From positions 70,430,501 to 70,494,500 of the forward strand of contig BSBM01000361.1 in the NCBI GenBank assembly GCA_027924585.1: DNA of 64,000 nt, read 5' to 3'. This DNA is from Larix kaempferi (taxonomy: Eukaryota; Streptophyta; Pinopsida; Pinales; Pinaceae). This document shows positions 21,070 to 33,600 of this stretch, piece by piece. The notes beneath the pieces were generated by a model. The model searched no databases. It saw only the letters and a program-made list of their open reading frames with translations, and was not told the DNA's origin. Within the stretch, counting starts at the first letter, position 1. Each line of letters begins with the position of its first letter. A program made the position numbers and the translations under genes.

Positions 21070-21867
21070 AAAAATTCGATCTTGGTCTCTGATTGTTTCT
21101 ACTGTAAATCCAAAATTTTCACTCCACGAGGTCTGAAATTTTTTTTTGAGGTAGCCTGACCTGTCATCTTTCCATCCCAATAGGTCTGACCTCAATTGGA
21201 TTTTCTGAGAGAGAGTTATTCCAAGTGTCACAGCGTGACCTATTTATGGGATAAAATAGGAGAGCAAACTTGTATAGAATTCCACATGTCACTGGTTCAG
21301 CTTCGGCCTCTGAAAACATTTCCTAAGATAGTACAATCTGTGTACTACCTGTCACTTTTTACGAAATTTCATTTGGAGCTTCCTAGCCCAAGTTATGCCA
21401 AGTGTCACAACGTGACCTGTTTATGGGATAAAACAGGAGAGCGAACTTGTACGGCGTGCCACGTGTTACTAGTTCAGTTTCGGCCTAAGAAAACGTTTCC
21501 TGAGATAGTGAAGTCTATTTACTAGCTGTCACTTTTTTCGAAATTTCATTTGGAGCTTCCTAGCCCAGGTTATGACCTTTTTTCCTAGGTCACCTAATTT
21601 TGACTGAGATCTAGAAGAGGCAGAAACCCTAACTTGTACTGATCATAACTCACAAAGTATAATGAATCTGAGGGTTCCCTTTGGACACAAGGTACCTCGG
21701 GATGTAATATACCACTTGTAAATGTTTCAGATCCTGAACCTTTGACAAAATGTATTTATAGCGAAAGTTCCACGATGACTGGTTTTTGCTATATAAAACC
21801 CTAACCTTCAAATTGTCGCAAGAGAAGCAAGTGTCGTAAGTGCCATACATTTCCTTCCTTCAGGTTA
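21070..21867 (-). other. Leader of the truncated B body, with 176-bp duplication
   Basis: Parallel to 28521-29318. Two tandem units begin CCAAGTGTCACA at about 21221 and 21397 (period 176). Noncoding. Confidence 0.8.
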
Positions 21868-21879
21868 GCTCTGATACCA
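21868..21879 (-). other. Primer-binding site (left B body)
   Basis: Minus strand TGGTATCAGAGC, directly abutting the middle LTR; initiator-Met tRNA type. Confidence 0.85.
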
Positions 21880-22485
21880 TGTTAAGATTTAATATGATAG
21901 GACAAAAAAATAGCATCAATGCATTCCATTTCACAATAATAGAATATACAGGATCACTGAAGAAACAACAAGCACAGCATAAACACAAGAGACACAGATT
22001 TATCCTGGGAAACCCTCATGGGGTAGAAAACCCAGCAAAGCTTCCTCAATATAGATGACCAGCAATATACAAAGATGCAATCCAAAGACATGAACTCCTC
22101 CTCCACCATAGCATATCTCTCCTCCACAAGTGCGCTACTCTCAAGTGAGTGAGTGTCTATGAAATGAGGAATAAACCTTCTCTATTTATACACTACTCCG
22201 ACTTGTCTTTTACACAAGTCATGTAGGATCGTATTTAACCAATGGGTTAAATAACCCACTACAACTGACTGGGCCGACCCCTCTAGGGTGGTCTAATAAC
22301 CCTTTGACCGACATAACACATACAGGGCCGACCCCCACTAGGGAAGTCTAATAACCCAAGTTACCACATTCCGACGGAGGAATAAACATCTCAGGATATA
22401 CAATAAGATCTTCACGGAGGAATGAATCATCTCCGGAATAATAAAGTACAAATATAATATTCTTTGAAGTTACAATGTCTCAACA
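21880..22485 (-). repeat. Middle LTR of element B (606 bp)
   Basis: Plus strand starts TGTTAAGATTTAATATG and ends CAATGTCTCAACA. It has a primer-binding site on its left and a polypurine tract on its right, so it serves as 5' LTR of the left body and 3' LTR of the right body. TATA box TATAAATA (minus) at 22183-22190. Confidence 0.9.
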
Positions 22486-22494
22486 CTCCCCCTT
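22486..22494 (-). other. Polypurine tract of element B
   Basis: AAGGGGGAG on the minus strand next to the middle LTR. Confidence 0.8.
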
Positions 22495-22729
22495 GACGAG
22501 AAGGATATTATAACAGCATCTGCACGAGCAAGGAGTCATCAACGTCATACATGATACATCTATAAATCATTGGAAGCTTTCTCAACATCATCAGTAACTC
22601 AAGCAGTTACTGGAACATCTTCAATACTGTAACATCAACATCTTCAGTACTGATTCTTTATCTTCTGCAGCACTCAAATAGCTACAACAACATCAACATC
22701 TGGATCCTCACGATCATCAGCATCGTCAT

Positions 22730-22999
22730 CATACGATTATCAGCATCGGGATCATCTCAATCTATAGCATCTGGATCATCTCGATCTACAGCATCTGGAT
22801 CATCTTGATCTACAACATCTGGATCATCACGATCTACAGCATCTGGATCATCTCGATCTACAACATCTGGATCATCTCGATCTACAACATCTGGATCATC
22901 ACGATCTACAACATCTGGATCATTTCGATCTATAGCATCTAGATCATCTTGATCTACAGCATCTAGATCATCACGATCTATAGCATCTGGATCATCTGT
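22730..22999. repeat. 24-bp tandem repeat, about ten copies
   Basis: Units of the form GCATCTGGATCATCTCGATC plus TACA. On the minus strand the unit reads DPDVVDRD, but the open frame only reflects the repeat length being a multiple of three. Confidence 0.9.
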
Positions 23000-23009
23000 A
23001 TTAGTATCC

Positions 23010-23205
23010 ACACTAATACATCTATCATCAAAACATGTATTCTTACTAATACATATATCATAAAAAACATGTATTCTCACTAATACATCTATCATCAAAA
23101 GCATGTATTCTCACTAATACATCTATCATCAAAAGCATGTATTCTCAATAATACATCTATCATCAAAAGCATGTATTCTCACTAATGCATCTATCATCAA
23201 TACAT
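23010..23205. repeat. 34-bp tandem repeat, five to six copies
   Basis: ACTAATACATCTATCATCAA followed by AAGCATGTATTCTC, repeated head to tail with few changes. Confidence 0.9.
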
Positions 23206-23300
23206 AGCAGCATACCCTGCGACACACACGATCATATTACAGGATGATCAATCCCGCTCTCTTTAGGACATAGGTCCATGGATGATACAATCCAGATCAA

Positions 23301-23790
23301 GTTCCAGGATGATCAGTCCTTATCACTTTAAGACAAGTCTCATGTCTAGGGACGATGCAATCCCGATCAAGTTCCAGGATGATCAGTCCTTATCACTTTA
23401 AGACAAGTCTCATGTCTAGGGACGATGCAATCCCGATCAAGTTCCAGGATGATCAGTCCTTATCACTTTAAGACAAGTCTCATGTCTAGGGATGATGCAA
23501 TCCTGATCAAGTTCCAGGATGATCAGTCCTTATCACTTTAAGACAAGTCTCATGTCTAGGGACGATGCAATCCCGATCAAGTTCCAGGATGATCAGCCCT
23601 TATCACTTTAAGACAAGTCTCATTTCTAGGGACGATGCAATCCCGATCAAGTTCCAAGATGATCATTCCTTATCACTTTAAGACAAGTCTCATGTCTAGG
23701 GACGATGCAATCCCGATCAAGTTCTAGGATGATCAGTCCTTATCACTTTAAGACAAGTCTCATGTCTAGGGACGATGCAATCCCATCGCA
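23301..23790. repeat. 70-bp tandem repeat, seven copies
   Basis: GTTCCAGGATGATCAGTCCT starts at 23301, 23371, 23441 and then every 70 bases to 23721. Copies are almost identical, so the expansion is recent compared with the decayed pol gene of the same element. Confidence 0.95.
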
Positions 23791-25200
23791 TACATTTTGA
23801 ACCTAGTTCAGGGACGATGCATTCCTATCTTCAATTCTTGGAGACATCAGTCTACAGATCAATTCTGGAACCTAAGTCTAGGGAAGATACAATCCCCTAC
23901 CTATTCATTCAGGACTTCATTATCACAGACCCACTCTATGGCTCGATTCTGGGACCAGAGTCCGGGGACGATACAATCCCCCACCTGTTCATTCAGGACT
24001 TTATTTTCGAAGACATCATGTCTATGGCTCTCTTTTAGAACATGTGTTCAAGGATGATACAATCCCTCTTCTTTCTCGGAGACATTTGTCTATGGCTCAC
24101 TTTAGGACTGAAATTTAAGGATAATTCAATCCTCACATGTCCACGAAGGACTTCATTCTCGAAGACATCTGTCTACAACTCCTTTTAGAACATGTGTTCA
24201 AGGATGATGCAATCCCTCTTCTTTCTCGGAGACACCTGTCTATGGCTCCTTTTAGAACATGTGTTCAAGGATGATGCAATCCCTCTTCTTTCTCAGAGAC
24301 ACCTATCTACGGCTCCTTTTAGGACTAAAGTCCAGGGATGATCCAATCCCCCCATGTCCACCAAGGACTTCATTCTCGAAGACATACGTCTACGGCTCTC
24401 TTTAGGACTGAAGTATAGGGATGATCCAATCCCCTAATGTCCACCAAGGACTTCATTCTCGAAGACATACATCTATGGATCTCTTTAGGACTGAAGTCTA
24501 GGGATGATCCAATCCCCTAATGTCCACCAAGGACTTCATTCTCGAAGACATACGTCTACGAATCTCTTTAGGACTGAAGTCCAGGCATGATCCAATCGCC
24601 CTTCTTTCTCGGAGACACCTGTCCATGGTTCCTTTTAGAACATGTGTTCAAGGATGATGCAATCCCTCTTCTTTCTCGGAGACATCTGTCTATGGCTCAC
24701 TTTAGGACTGAAATCCAAGGATGATTCAATCCTCACATGTCCATGAAGGACTTCATTCTCGAAGACATCTGTCTACAGCTCCTTTTAGAACATGTGTTCA
24801 AGGATGATGCAATCCCTCTTCTTTCTCGGAGACACCTATCTATGGATCCTTTTAGGACTGAATTCCAGGGATGATCCAATCCCCTCATGTCCACCAAGGA
24901 ATTCATTCTCGAAGACATACGTCTATGGCTCTCTTTAGGACTGAAGTCTAGGGATGATCCAATCCCCTAATGTCCACCAAGGACTTCATTCTCGAAGACA
25001 TACATCTATGGCTCTCTTTAGGACTAAAGTCCAGGGATGATCCAATCCCCTAATGTCCACCAAGGACTTCATTCTCGAAGACATACGTCTACGGCTCTCT
25101 TTAGGACTGAAGTCCAGGGATGATCCAATCCCCCTTCTTTCTCGGAGACACCTATCTACGGTTCCTTTTTGAACATGTGTTTAAGGATGATGCAATCCCC
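23791..25200. repeat. Degenerate minisatellite, basic unit about 83 bp
   Basis: TTTAGGACTGAAGT words lie at 24401, 24484 and 24567 (period 83), with higher-order shuffling of units ending CATGTGTTCAAGGATGATGC. It shares the GGATGATCCAATCCC core idea with the 70-bp array, so both may derive from one ancestral unit. Confidence 0.85.
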
Positions 25201-25374
25201 TTGTCACCTTACGCCCTGTCTAAGGACCATCCACCAACCTCTCTGTCGTCATCACTAATATAGGTATCCACATCATCGACCTCACTGTCGATGCAGGCAA
25301 TCTCATTATAAGTGATCACATCACTCCCCCTTTCGTTGAGGGTCCTTAAGAACTATTTTAAGTTTGTCTCGAAA
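25201..25374. other. Spacer between minisatellites and pol of B
   Basis: No coding frame or repeat of note. Confidence 0.4.
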
Positions 25375-26740
25375 AACATTACTTGAGGGAGAGGTTTGGT
25401 TAGTACATCGGATCGGTAGAGGTTTGATTAGTACATTGTCAACTTGTTACAAATTCAAACTTTAATTCTTTTCTGCACCATAACTTGTATATAGAAATGT
25501 CAGATCTCTATGTGCTTTGACTTATCATGGAATACTGGATTCTCTGCCATTTTTGTACAACTCTGTTTGTCACATAGGATCACAGTTGGGTCCATTCTTA
25601 TGTTAAACAATTCTGAAGCCATACCGCTTCAGAACTAGTAGAGAAAGAAGCCATATATTCCACTTGTGCTGAGAACCACACTAGATTGCTTCCTATTAAA
25701 CCACGAGATCATGGCTAATCCCAGACAATAACATACTCTCAATGTGCTCTTCCTGTCTGATACAATTTCTGCCCAATCAACATCTGTGTAGCCATCTGAA
25801 GTCATGATCTTTAAGATAACATAGATCAAATTCTATCGTATCCTTTAGGTACCTCATCACATTCTTTGCAACTAACAGGTGAACACATCTAGTTTCCACT
25901 AGATACTGACTCAAGGTGTTCACAGCAAAGCATATATCTGACCTAGTATTCATTAGACACATCAATGACTCAATAATTTATGTGTACAGAGTTATATCCA
26001 CTAACTCTAATGAGTCATCTGCTAATAACTTCAAGTTGGAATCCATGAGAGTGGCCATTCCAACACATCAAGTCCTTTTAATATTTCTCAACATACTCTC
26101 CTTGATTGAGAAAGATTCCTTCTGATCCTTGCCATACTTCCAGACCTAGGAAGTAATGCATCAATCTGCAACCACCTTCTTCTTTCTTTTCATGATTTGT
26201 TTCTCATTCCTTGTCAGAAAGAGATCATAGTCATACAATAATGGTATGATAGGTTCATCATCCACAACCTTAAGGTAAAGGTTAGGAACAACTTTACTTT
26301 TGGTAAAGCCCAAGCTTATCAAGAAACTGTCAATTCTCCCTTTGTGACTGAACCTCATTCACACTCTGCACTGAATGATCTTCTGCATATCTATCTATGC
26401 CATCTGTCATTAGATGGGTCTACTGATATGAGCCTCAATATCATTCGAACTCTGTGGTGAGTTCCTTCTTGCATCCATGTCATCTGTGTATAGAAACCAT
26501 ATTCAACCTTGTAGCAAAGGTTGAGATCCACATCACCCATGGTGATCATTAAGCTCATTAGTCGATTATCGATCCTGGGAACCCATACAGAATCTGATTC
26601 ACACTTCTTCTTTAATTACACCATTAAGAGAATGGTCTTATCTAGCCAATTGGAGCAAACATCTCATCATGACTCTCTTCCTCTTTCTAAGAGAATCTTC
26701 TAGCCACAAGCCTTCTATAGTGTGTTTGATTTGTAAATCT
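25375..26740 (-). pseudogene. Decayed RT-RNase H of element B
   Basis: Minus-strand copia pol in several frames. RNase H fragments include YTDVDWAEIVSDRKST, MISWFNRKQSSVVLST and the RT-RNase H connector SDICFAVNTLSQYL and MRYLKDT. RT fragments include FLISLGFTKSKVVPNLY. Many stops and frame changes make it far older than the 70-bp array beside it. It resembles the pol of element A. No gag, protease or integrase was recognised to its right. Confidence 0.85.
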
Positions 26741-28520
26741 TTTGTTGAACATCCATCACTTGTTCAGTGTTCATCATTCATCATGATCTTTCCTACAAAT
26801 CAAAATTAACTACATGATTAGTAGTACTTCATAATCATCAAATCATATTGACATGATAACCTATTATGCATTCAGATATCATTTACATAGTTATGCAACT
26901 ATTTTGACCAATACTTTGGCACAACACTTTCCCATATCCTGTATGCATACAGTGGCTATCTAGATGCCTTCCATCTCTACCAGAACATACTATCGAGAGT
27001 GTGCACAGCTCTCATCATGTCAGCAAAGAGGTTTCATTCTAGACAAGCAACAATGGAATGTTTGACTAACTTACCAATCATATGCATATTAGTAGTATAT
27101 TGTTCAATGCTCTATGAATGTTTACACTCAGCATGATATATTCTAGGAATACAAATATGCATACAAGCAATATCATTTACTATTTCTAATAACAACTCAA
27201 ATACTTATCTTTTATGTTTGTGTGGTTGCCTCCCGCTTGATCTTATGTATGTCTTCTGAACTTCTATTCATTATGTACCACTGTGCATGCTCAAGTGTGT
27301 ACTAGTGTCATCCTCATGATCTCACACACAAACATACATTCATTAGTATATTCTCAATATTATCAAAACATTCTAATTAAATAATCTTGAATATATATAG
27401 TCATGATCATTAGTATTCAAGGTTTCAAGGAAGTCTTCTTTTACTCATGCATATTCTTGTTTGATCATAGTACTCTTCTGGTTAATTAAATCATCAAGAT
27501 AAGAGACATAATATGCATAAACCCTTGATTACTAACTTTATGAATAAGCATAACCGATCATACCAAGTATACTTATATAAGGGATCCTAACACAAGGTAA
27601 GATTCTATAGGAAAACATACCTGGATTAGTATACCTGCTTAGTTATGTACAACATACCTAAACAATCTCTTCAATGATTTAGAGATCCTGAGCTAGAACC
27701 TGCATGTCTCATAGGTTAAGCATAATATAACAAAGTCATACATACCTCGTAAGTAGAACAAAGATTATGGATGAGTCTTTGTCTTCATGTTGTCATGGAC
27801 ATGGAACTTGATTTGTCTTTTGTGATGTACCTGTATCTTGTTAGCAGACAACATCAACCTCACACAACACCATAATGCATTAGTACAATCATATAGCCCT
27901 AATCAATGAATGTCTTCAATCATTCACATGCATTCATACTGTTACTAGGGTGATAAGACAATTTTAACATTGATCAAGATTGTACTAATAAATAATATGA
28001 AGACAAACACATTATGAACTTAATGAAGAATCAGATTTCAAGACATACCTGAACCTTCTTAAGTCATACCTGTCGAGACTTCTTGTAGTCTTCTTATGTA
28101 AGGCCTTAGCCTCAACTCCCCCTGAAACTTGATCTGGAGCTTGATTAGTGTTTGCTAGAGAAACCCTAAAAATTCAATCTTTGACTTTCACACTTCTGAA
28201 TTGATGGAAGGATGAGTCTTGTTGAGCTGATCAAACTAGCATACTTCAATTTTGAAATCTCCAAAATTTGACCCCTCAAAATTGCCTTCGAAACTTCTGG
28301 ATCTTCTGGACAGGAACCTGAACTAGGGCTTGATGAACCCCACCCTTCTGTCCAATCCAAAAGGTTTGATCCAAGGCTCTAAACTCTTATTTTTCTGAGG
28401 AGCTTCCAGCCGTGTTTAGAGAATTCAAAAATTCCAACTTTTGCTGAAGCCCTAATTTTTCATCTTTCCGATCAAAATCCCGAACTGGGGTTTGATCAAG
28501 CCCGGTCTTCTACCCAACCA
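26741..28520 (-). other. Long noncoding 5' part of element B
   Basis: AT-rich, no known protein motif. It begins with CATGATCTTTCCTACAA, shared with element A at about 35403, and both continue with related sequence. On the minus strand the junction reads as an acceptor-like (T)TTGTAG|GAAAGATCATG, so it could be an intron or a replaced gag region. Confidence 0.6.
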
Positions 28521-29318
28521 AAAAATTCGATCTTGGTCTCTGATTGTTTCTGCTGTAAATCCAAACTTTTCACTCCACGGGGTCTGAAAATTTTTTTTGA
28601 GGTAGCATGACCTGTCATCTTTCCATTCCGACAGGTCTGACCTCAATCAGATTTTCTGAGAGAGAGTTATGCCAAGTGTCACTGCATGACCTGTTTATGG
28701 GATAAAACAAGAGAGTGAACTTGTATGGTGTGACACGTGTCATTGGTTCAGCTTCGGCCTCTAAAGACATTTCCTAAGATAGTACAGTCTACGTACTACC
28801 TGTCACTTTTTACAAAATTTCATTTGGAGCTTCCTAGCCCAAGTTATGCCAAGTGTCGCAACGTGACCTGTTTATGGGATAAAACAGAAGAGTGAACTTG
28901 TACGGAGTGCCACGTGTCACCGGTTCAGCTTCGGCCTCTGAAAACGTTTCCTAAGATAGTAAAGTCTGTTTACTACCTACCACTTTTTATGAAATTTCAT
29001 TTGGAGCTTCCTAGCCCAGGTTATGACCTTTTTTCCTAGGTCACCTAATTTTGACTCAGATCTGGAAGAGGCAGAAACCCTGACTTGTACTTATCATAAA
29101 TCACAAAGTACAATGAATCTGAGGGTTCCCTTTGGACACAAGGTACCCGGGGATGTAATCTACGACTTGCAAAGGTTTTAGATCCTGAACCTTCACCAAA
29201 ATGTATTTATAGCAAAAGTTCCACGATGACTTGTTTTTTCTATATAAAACCCTAACCTTCAAATTGTCGCAAGAGAAGCAAGTGTCGTAAGTGCCATACA
29301 TTTCCTTCCTTCAAGTTA
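28521..29318 (-). other. Leader of element B with 176-bp tandem duplication
   Basis: Units start GCCAAGTGTCACTGCATGAC near 28672 and GCCAAGTGTCGCAACGTGAC near 28848. Both contain CCACGTG- or ACACGTG-type words and GGTTCAGCTTCGGCCTCT. Noncoding. Confidence 0.8.
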
Positions 29319-29330
29319 GCTCTGATACCA
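29319..29330 (-). other. Primer-binding site (right B body)
   Basis: Minus strand TGGTATCAGAGC next to the right LTR. Confidence 0.85.
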
Positions 29331-29935
29331 TCTTAATATTTAATATGATAAGATAGAAAATAGTAGCAATGCATTCCATTTCACAATAATAGCATATACA
29401 GGATCACTGAAGAAACAACAAGCACAACATAAACACAAGAGACACAGATTTATCCTGGGAAATCCTCATGGGGTAGAAAACCCAGCAAAGCTTCCTCAAT
29501 ATAGATGACCAGCAACATACAAAGATGCAAACCAAAGACATGAACTCCTCCTCCACCATAGCAGATCTCTCCTCCATAAGTGCGCTACTCTCAAGTGAGT
29601 GAGTGTGTATGAAATGAGGAATACACCTTCTCTATTTATACACTACTCCGACTTGTCTTTTACACAAGTCATGTAGGCTCGTATTTAACCAATGGGTTCA
29701 ATACCCCACTACAACTGACTAGGCCGACCCCTCTAGGGTGTTCTAATAACCCTTTGACTCACATAACACATACAGGGCCGACCCCCACTAGGGAAGTCTA
29801 ATAACCCAAGTTACCACATTCCGATGGAGGAATAAACATCTCCGGATATTCAATAAGATCTTCATGGAGGAATGAATCATCTACGGAATAATAAAGTACA
29901 AATATAATATTCTTTGAAGTTACAATATCTCAACA
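29331..29935 (-). repeat. Right (5') LTR of element B (605 bp)
   Basis: Closely similar to the middle LTR. The plus-strand first bases are TC instead of TG. Ends TATCTCAACA, followed by the TAGAT target duplication. Confidence 0.9.
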
Positions 29936-29945
29936 TAGATCCACT

Positions 29946-30536
29946 TGTTAGAAAAACAGGATCGCAGAGCAATAACAATAAACAGAAATGCAAATATAAT
30001 CACACATACACATTACAAGAGAGACACAGATATATCGTGGTTCACCCAACTTGGGCTACGTCCACACTGAATTTGCCAGTCCTTATTATTATTACCGTCC
30101 AGCAAGTCGAAGGGATACAACCTGCAGCACAACCGCTGCACTTCCTCTTCTCTGTTTTACAGTCTCTCTCCAGATCTCAAAGATCTTTACAATGCATAAA
30201 ACCTAATACATCAACCCTAGCCGTATTACAATGTCTTTCTTTTATAAGGGAAATACAATGGGAAAATACCACGGGATACCCAAAACCATGGGCCCGCAAA
30301 ACAGCTGGCGAAAACAGCCCCAAAAATTTCCTTCGGGGGCGTTGCCCCCGAACCCCCGGATCCCCCAGCCAGGGGGGATGGGCCCCCCTGGAACCCCGTG
30401 GGGGGGCGATGCCCCCCCACACCCCCCCCGCTGGGGTGAGTGTACAGTCCACCTACACATCATATAGAACTGGGGTACAAACACGGCTAATACAATATCA
30501 TATATGAGACTATAAGATCTGGCTCCACAACCAACA
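29946..30536 (-). repeat. 3' LTR of element C (591 bp)
   Basis: Plus strand TGTTAGAAAAACAGG ... CCACAACCAACA. Contains a very GC-rich, hairpin-prone block (about 30335-30435, runs of G and C) downstream of the promoter. TATA box TATAAAAG (minus) at 30239-30246. Confidence 0.95.
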
Positions 30537-30549
30537 ATCTCCCACTTGG
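30537..30549 (-). other. Polypurine tract of element C
   Basis: Minus strand CAAGTGGGAGAT just before the LTR; this AAGTGGGAGA form is common in Tnt1-like elements. Confidence 0.8.
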
Positions 30550-30621
30550 AGACTGATCACAACAACTCCACCGCTGCTGCACTTGCTGGACTTGGACTTG
30601 GCAAATTTCTCCTCTTCACCT

Positions 30622-33600
30622 TCATGCTAGAAGGCCAACTGAAACCGAGCACGAACTCAGTTTCTCTCTGGTCACTACCTTTGTGAACATGTCTGCAGGA
30701 TTCTGGCTAGTATGTATCTTTTCCAACTTTAACAGTTCATCTTCCAGAACAGAGCGTATGAAATGGTACTTGAGCTGTATATGTTTAGTCCTGGAATGGA
30801 ATGTTGAGTTCTTTGCAAGGTGAATGGCACTCTGACTGTCACTATACAGTCTGCTATACTTCTGCTTCTTACCCACTTCCTCCATAAACCTCTGCAACCA
30901 AATCATCTCTTTACTAGCCTCTGTAATGGAAACATACTCTGCTTATGTTGTTGAAAGTGCAACAACCTTCTGTAGTTTCGAAATCCAACTTACTGCTGTT
31001 CCACCTACAGTAAACACATACCCTGTGGTACTCCTCCTGCTATCCTTGTCACCTGCCATATCTGCATCAACATATCCCTGTAGAACAGTGTCTGAACCTC
31101 CAAAACATAATGCCTCAGTGGTAGTACCTCTCAAATACCTGAGAATCCATTGTACTGCCTTCCAATGTTCTTTACCTGGATTGTTCATATATCTGCTCAC
31201 AACTCCCACTGCATGTGCAATATCTGGTCTTGTGCACACCATGGCATACATCAAGCTGCCAACTGCTGATTGATAGGGAACCTTGGACATGTAATCTATC
31301 TCTTCTTGTGTCTTGGGACACATTTCCTTACTTAGACTGAAATGGCTAGCCAAAGGTGTACTTACAGGTTTTGCATTCTGCATTCTGAACCTCTCCAACA
31401 CCTTTTGTATGTACTCACTTTGAGACAATGTCAATTTGCGATTTTTCCTGTCTCTCATTATTCTCATACCAAGGATTTGCTTTGCAGCACCCAAATCCTT
31501 CATCGCAAATGAATTAGCTAGCTTCCTTTTGAGTACATTTATATCCTGCATGTCAGACCCTGCAACAAGCATGTCATCCACATACAATAACAAGATAATA
31601 TATCTTCCATTGTCTAGCTTCTTGAAATAAACACAGTGGTCAGAATGACATCTACTATAACCTTGTTCTGGCATAAACCTGTCAAAATTTAGATACCACT
31701 GCCTTGGAGCTTGCTTCAAACCATACAAGCTCTTTTTCAACCTGCATACCAGATCCTCCTTACCTTTGACCTCATACCCTTGTGGCTGCTGCATATATAT
31801 TTCTTCCTCCAAATCCCCATGGAGGAAGGCTGTTTTTACATCTAACTGTTCAAGATGCAAATCTTCTACCGCCACTAGACTTAAGATAGTCCTAATTGAA
31901 GTCATCTTTACAACAGGAGAAAATATTTCATCAAAATCTATACCTTTCTTCTGTGCAAACCCCTTTACAACAAGTCTAGCCTTGTACCGCTTCTTACCTC
32001 CTTCTTCTTCCTTCAACCTGTAAATCCATTTGTTTTGCAATGCTCTTTTACCAGCAGGCAACTTAACCAAATCCCAAGTCTGGTTTCCTACCAATGAGTC
32101 CATCTCCTCATTCATGCCTTGCTCCCACTTCTTTCTGGTTTCCACCTGCATTGCTTCTTCATAACATTCTGGTTCACTAGAATCAGTCATCAATAAATAA
32201 TACATTGAAGGAGAGTATCGTTCAGGGAGTCTACTTAACCTGGTATATCTTCTTACAGTTGCAGGAGTTTCAGGTACTTGCTGCTGCTCTTGATTTTCTG
32301 GCACCTTCGGAACTTCATTTTCTTTAACTTCATCAAGCACTATGTACTCTGTGCTTTCCTTTTCCTGTTTCTTTCCCTGCAACTGATCTTTATACATGAC
32401 CTTTTCATTGAATATCACATCTCTACTCCTGATGATTTTGTTATTTTCATAATCCCATAAACGATAACCAAATTCATCAACCCCATATCCAATAAAGGTA
32501 CATTTCTTGGATTTAGCTTCAAGCTTTGTTCTATTTTCTTTATCAATATGGACAAATGCTTCACAACCAAACGTTCTCAGAAATGAGTAGTTTACCTTTT
32601 TATCTGTCCATGCTTCCTCTGGAATACCACCATCCAAAGCACTTGAAGGTCCTCTGTTTATTAAATAAACAGCAGTATTTACAGCATCCGCCCAAAACTG
32701 TAAGGGCAACCCTGCATGCAGTCGCATACACCTTGCACGTTCCATGATCGTTCTGTTCATCCTTTCTGACACACCATTTTCCTGTGGTGTTCCTTGGACT
32801 GTCTTCTCTCTACGAATCCCATGGTATGAACAGTAACTATCAAATTCCTTGCCGCAGTACTCACCTCCATTATCAGATCTGAGACACTTCAATCTTTTTC
32901 CTGTGTCATTCTCAACCAAAGCTTTCCACTTCTTAAAAGTAGCAAACACATCAGATTTCTGTCTAATGCAATAAACCCAAGTTTTTCTAGTTGCATCATC
33001 AATAAATGTAACATAATAATGAGAGCCACCAAGAGATTGTACCTGAGCAGGTCCCCATACATCTGTATGCACAAGCTCTAATTTTTCATTCTTCTTCTGT
33101 TTACCAACCCTGAGAAATCTGACTCTCTTCTGTTTTCCATAAACACAGTTTTCACAGAATTCCAAGCTTACCTGCTTCAAATCCAGCAGCAACTTCCTTG
33201 AGTGGAGAATCTGCATCCCCTTCTCACTCATGTGGCCAAGCCTATGATGCCACAATTCTGTATCTATTCCTGTGGAAGCTAAAGAGATAGAATGGTCAGT
33301 ATTATGAGGACATAAATACAACGTACCTACTCTGTCTCCTTTTGCTATCACCATTGATCCTTTAGTGATCTTCCACCACTTTTCTCCGAACGTAGATAGA
33401 CAGCTGCCATCTCCCAACTGCCCTGTTGAGATCAGATTTCTTTTCATAGCAGGAATATGCCTAACATCTTTCAACAACCAATCAGTTCCATTCTTAACTT
33501 TTATCCATACCTTACCCATTCCAACAATTTTACATGGCTCATCATTACCCAATAAAACATGTCCAAAATCGCCAGGAACATACTCATGAAAGTATTTCCT

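Larger units (their letters stand above)
20842..29935 (-). mobile_element. Element B: copia-like element with three LTR copies
   Basis: Flanked by target duplication TAGAT (20837-20841 and 29936-29940), inside the RT gene of element A. Order on the plus strand: partial LTR (20842-21069), leader part, primer-binding site, full LTR (21880-22485), polypurine tract, minisatellites, decayed RT-RNase H, long noncoding part, leader, primer-binding site, full LTR (29331-29935). So two element bodies share the middle LTR, and the left body has lost most of its inside. The outer duplication shows it entered, or now stands, as one unit. Confidence 0.85.

Noticed and set aside
22757-23104. Acidic DPDVVDRD-repeat protein
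   Set aside because: The 24-bp repeat length keeps a frame open; no start context, no neighbours, inside an element 3' region.
23301-23790. CRISPR-like regular repeats
   Set aside because: Units are head-to-tail without unique spacers, in a plant retrotransposon; plain minisatellite.
30177-30484. Gly/Pro-rich frames in the LTR of C (also near 34856-35134)
   Set aside because: GC-rich LTR block open in several frames on both strands; not translated sequence.
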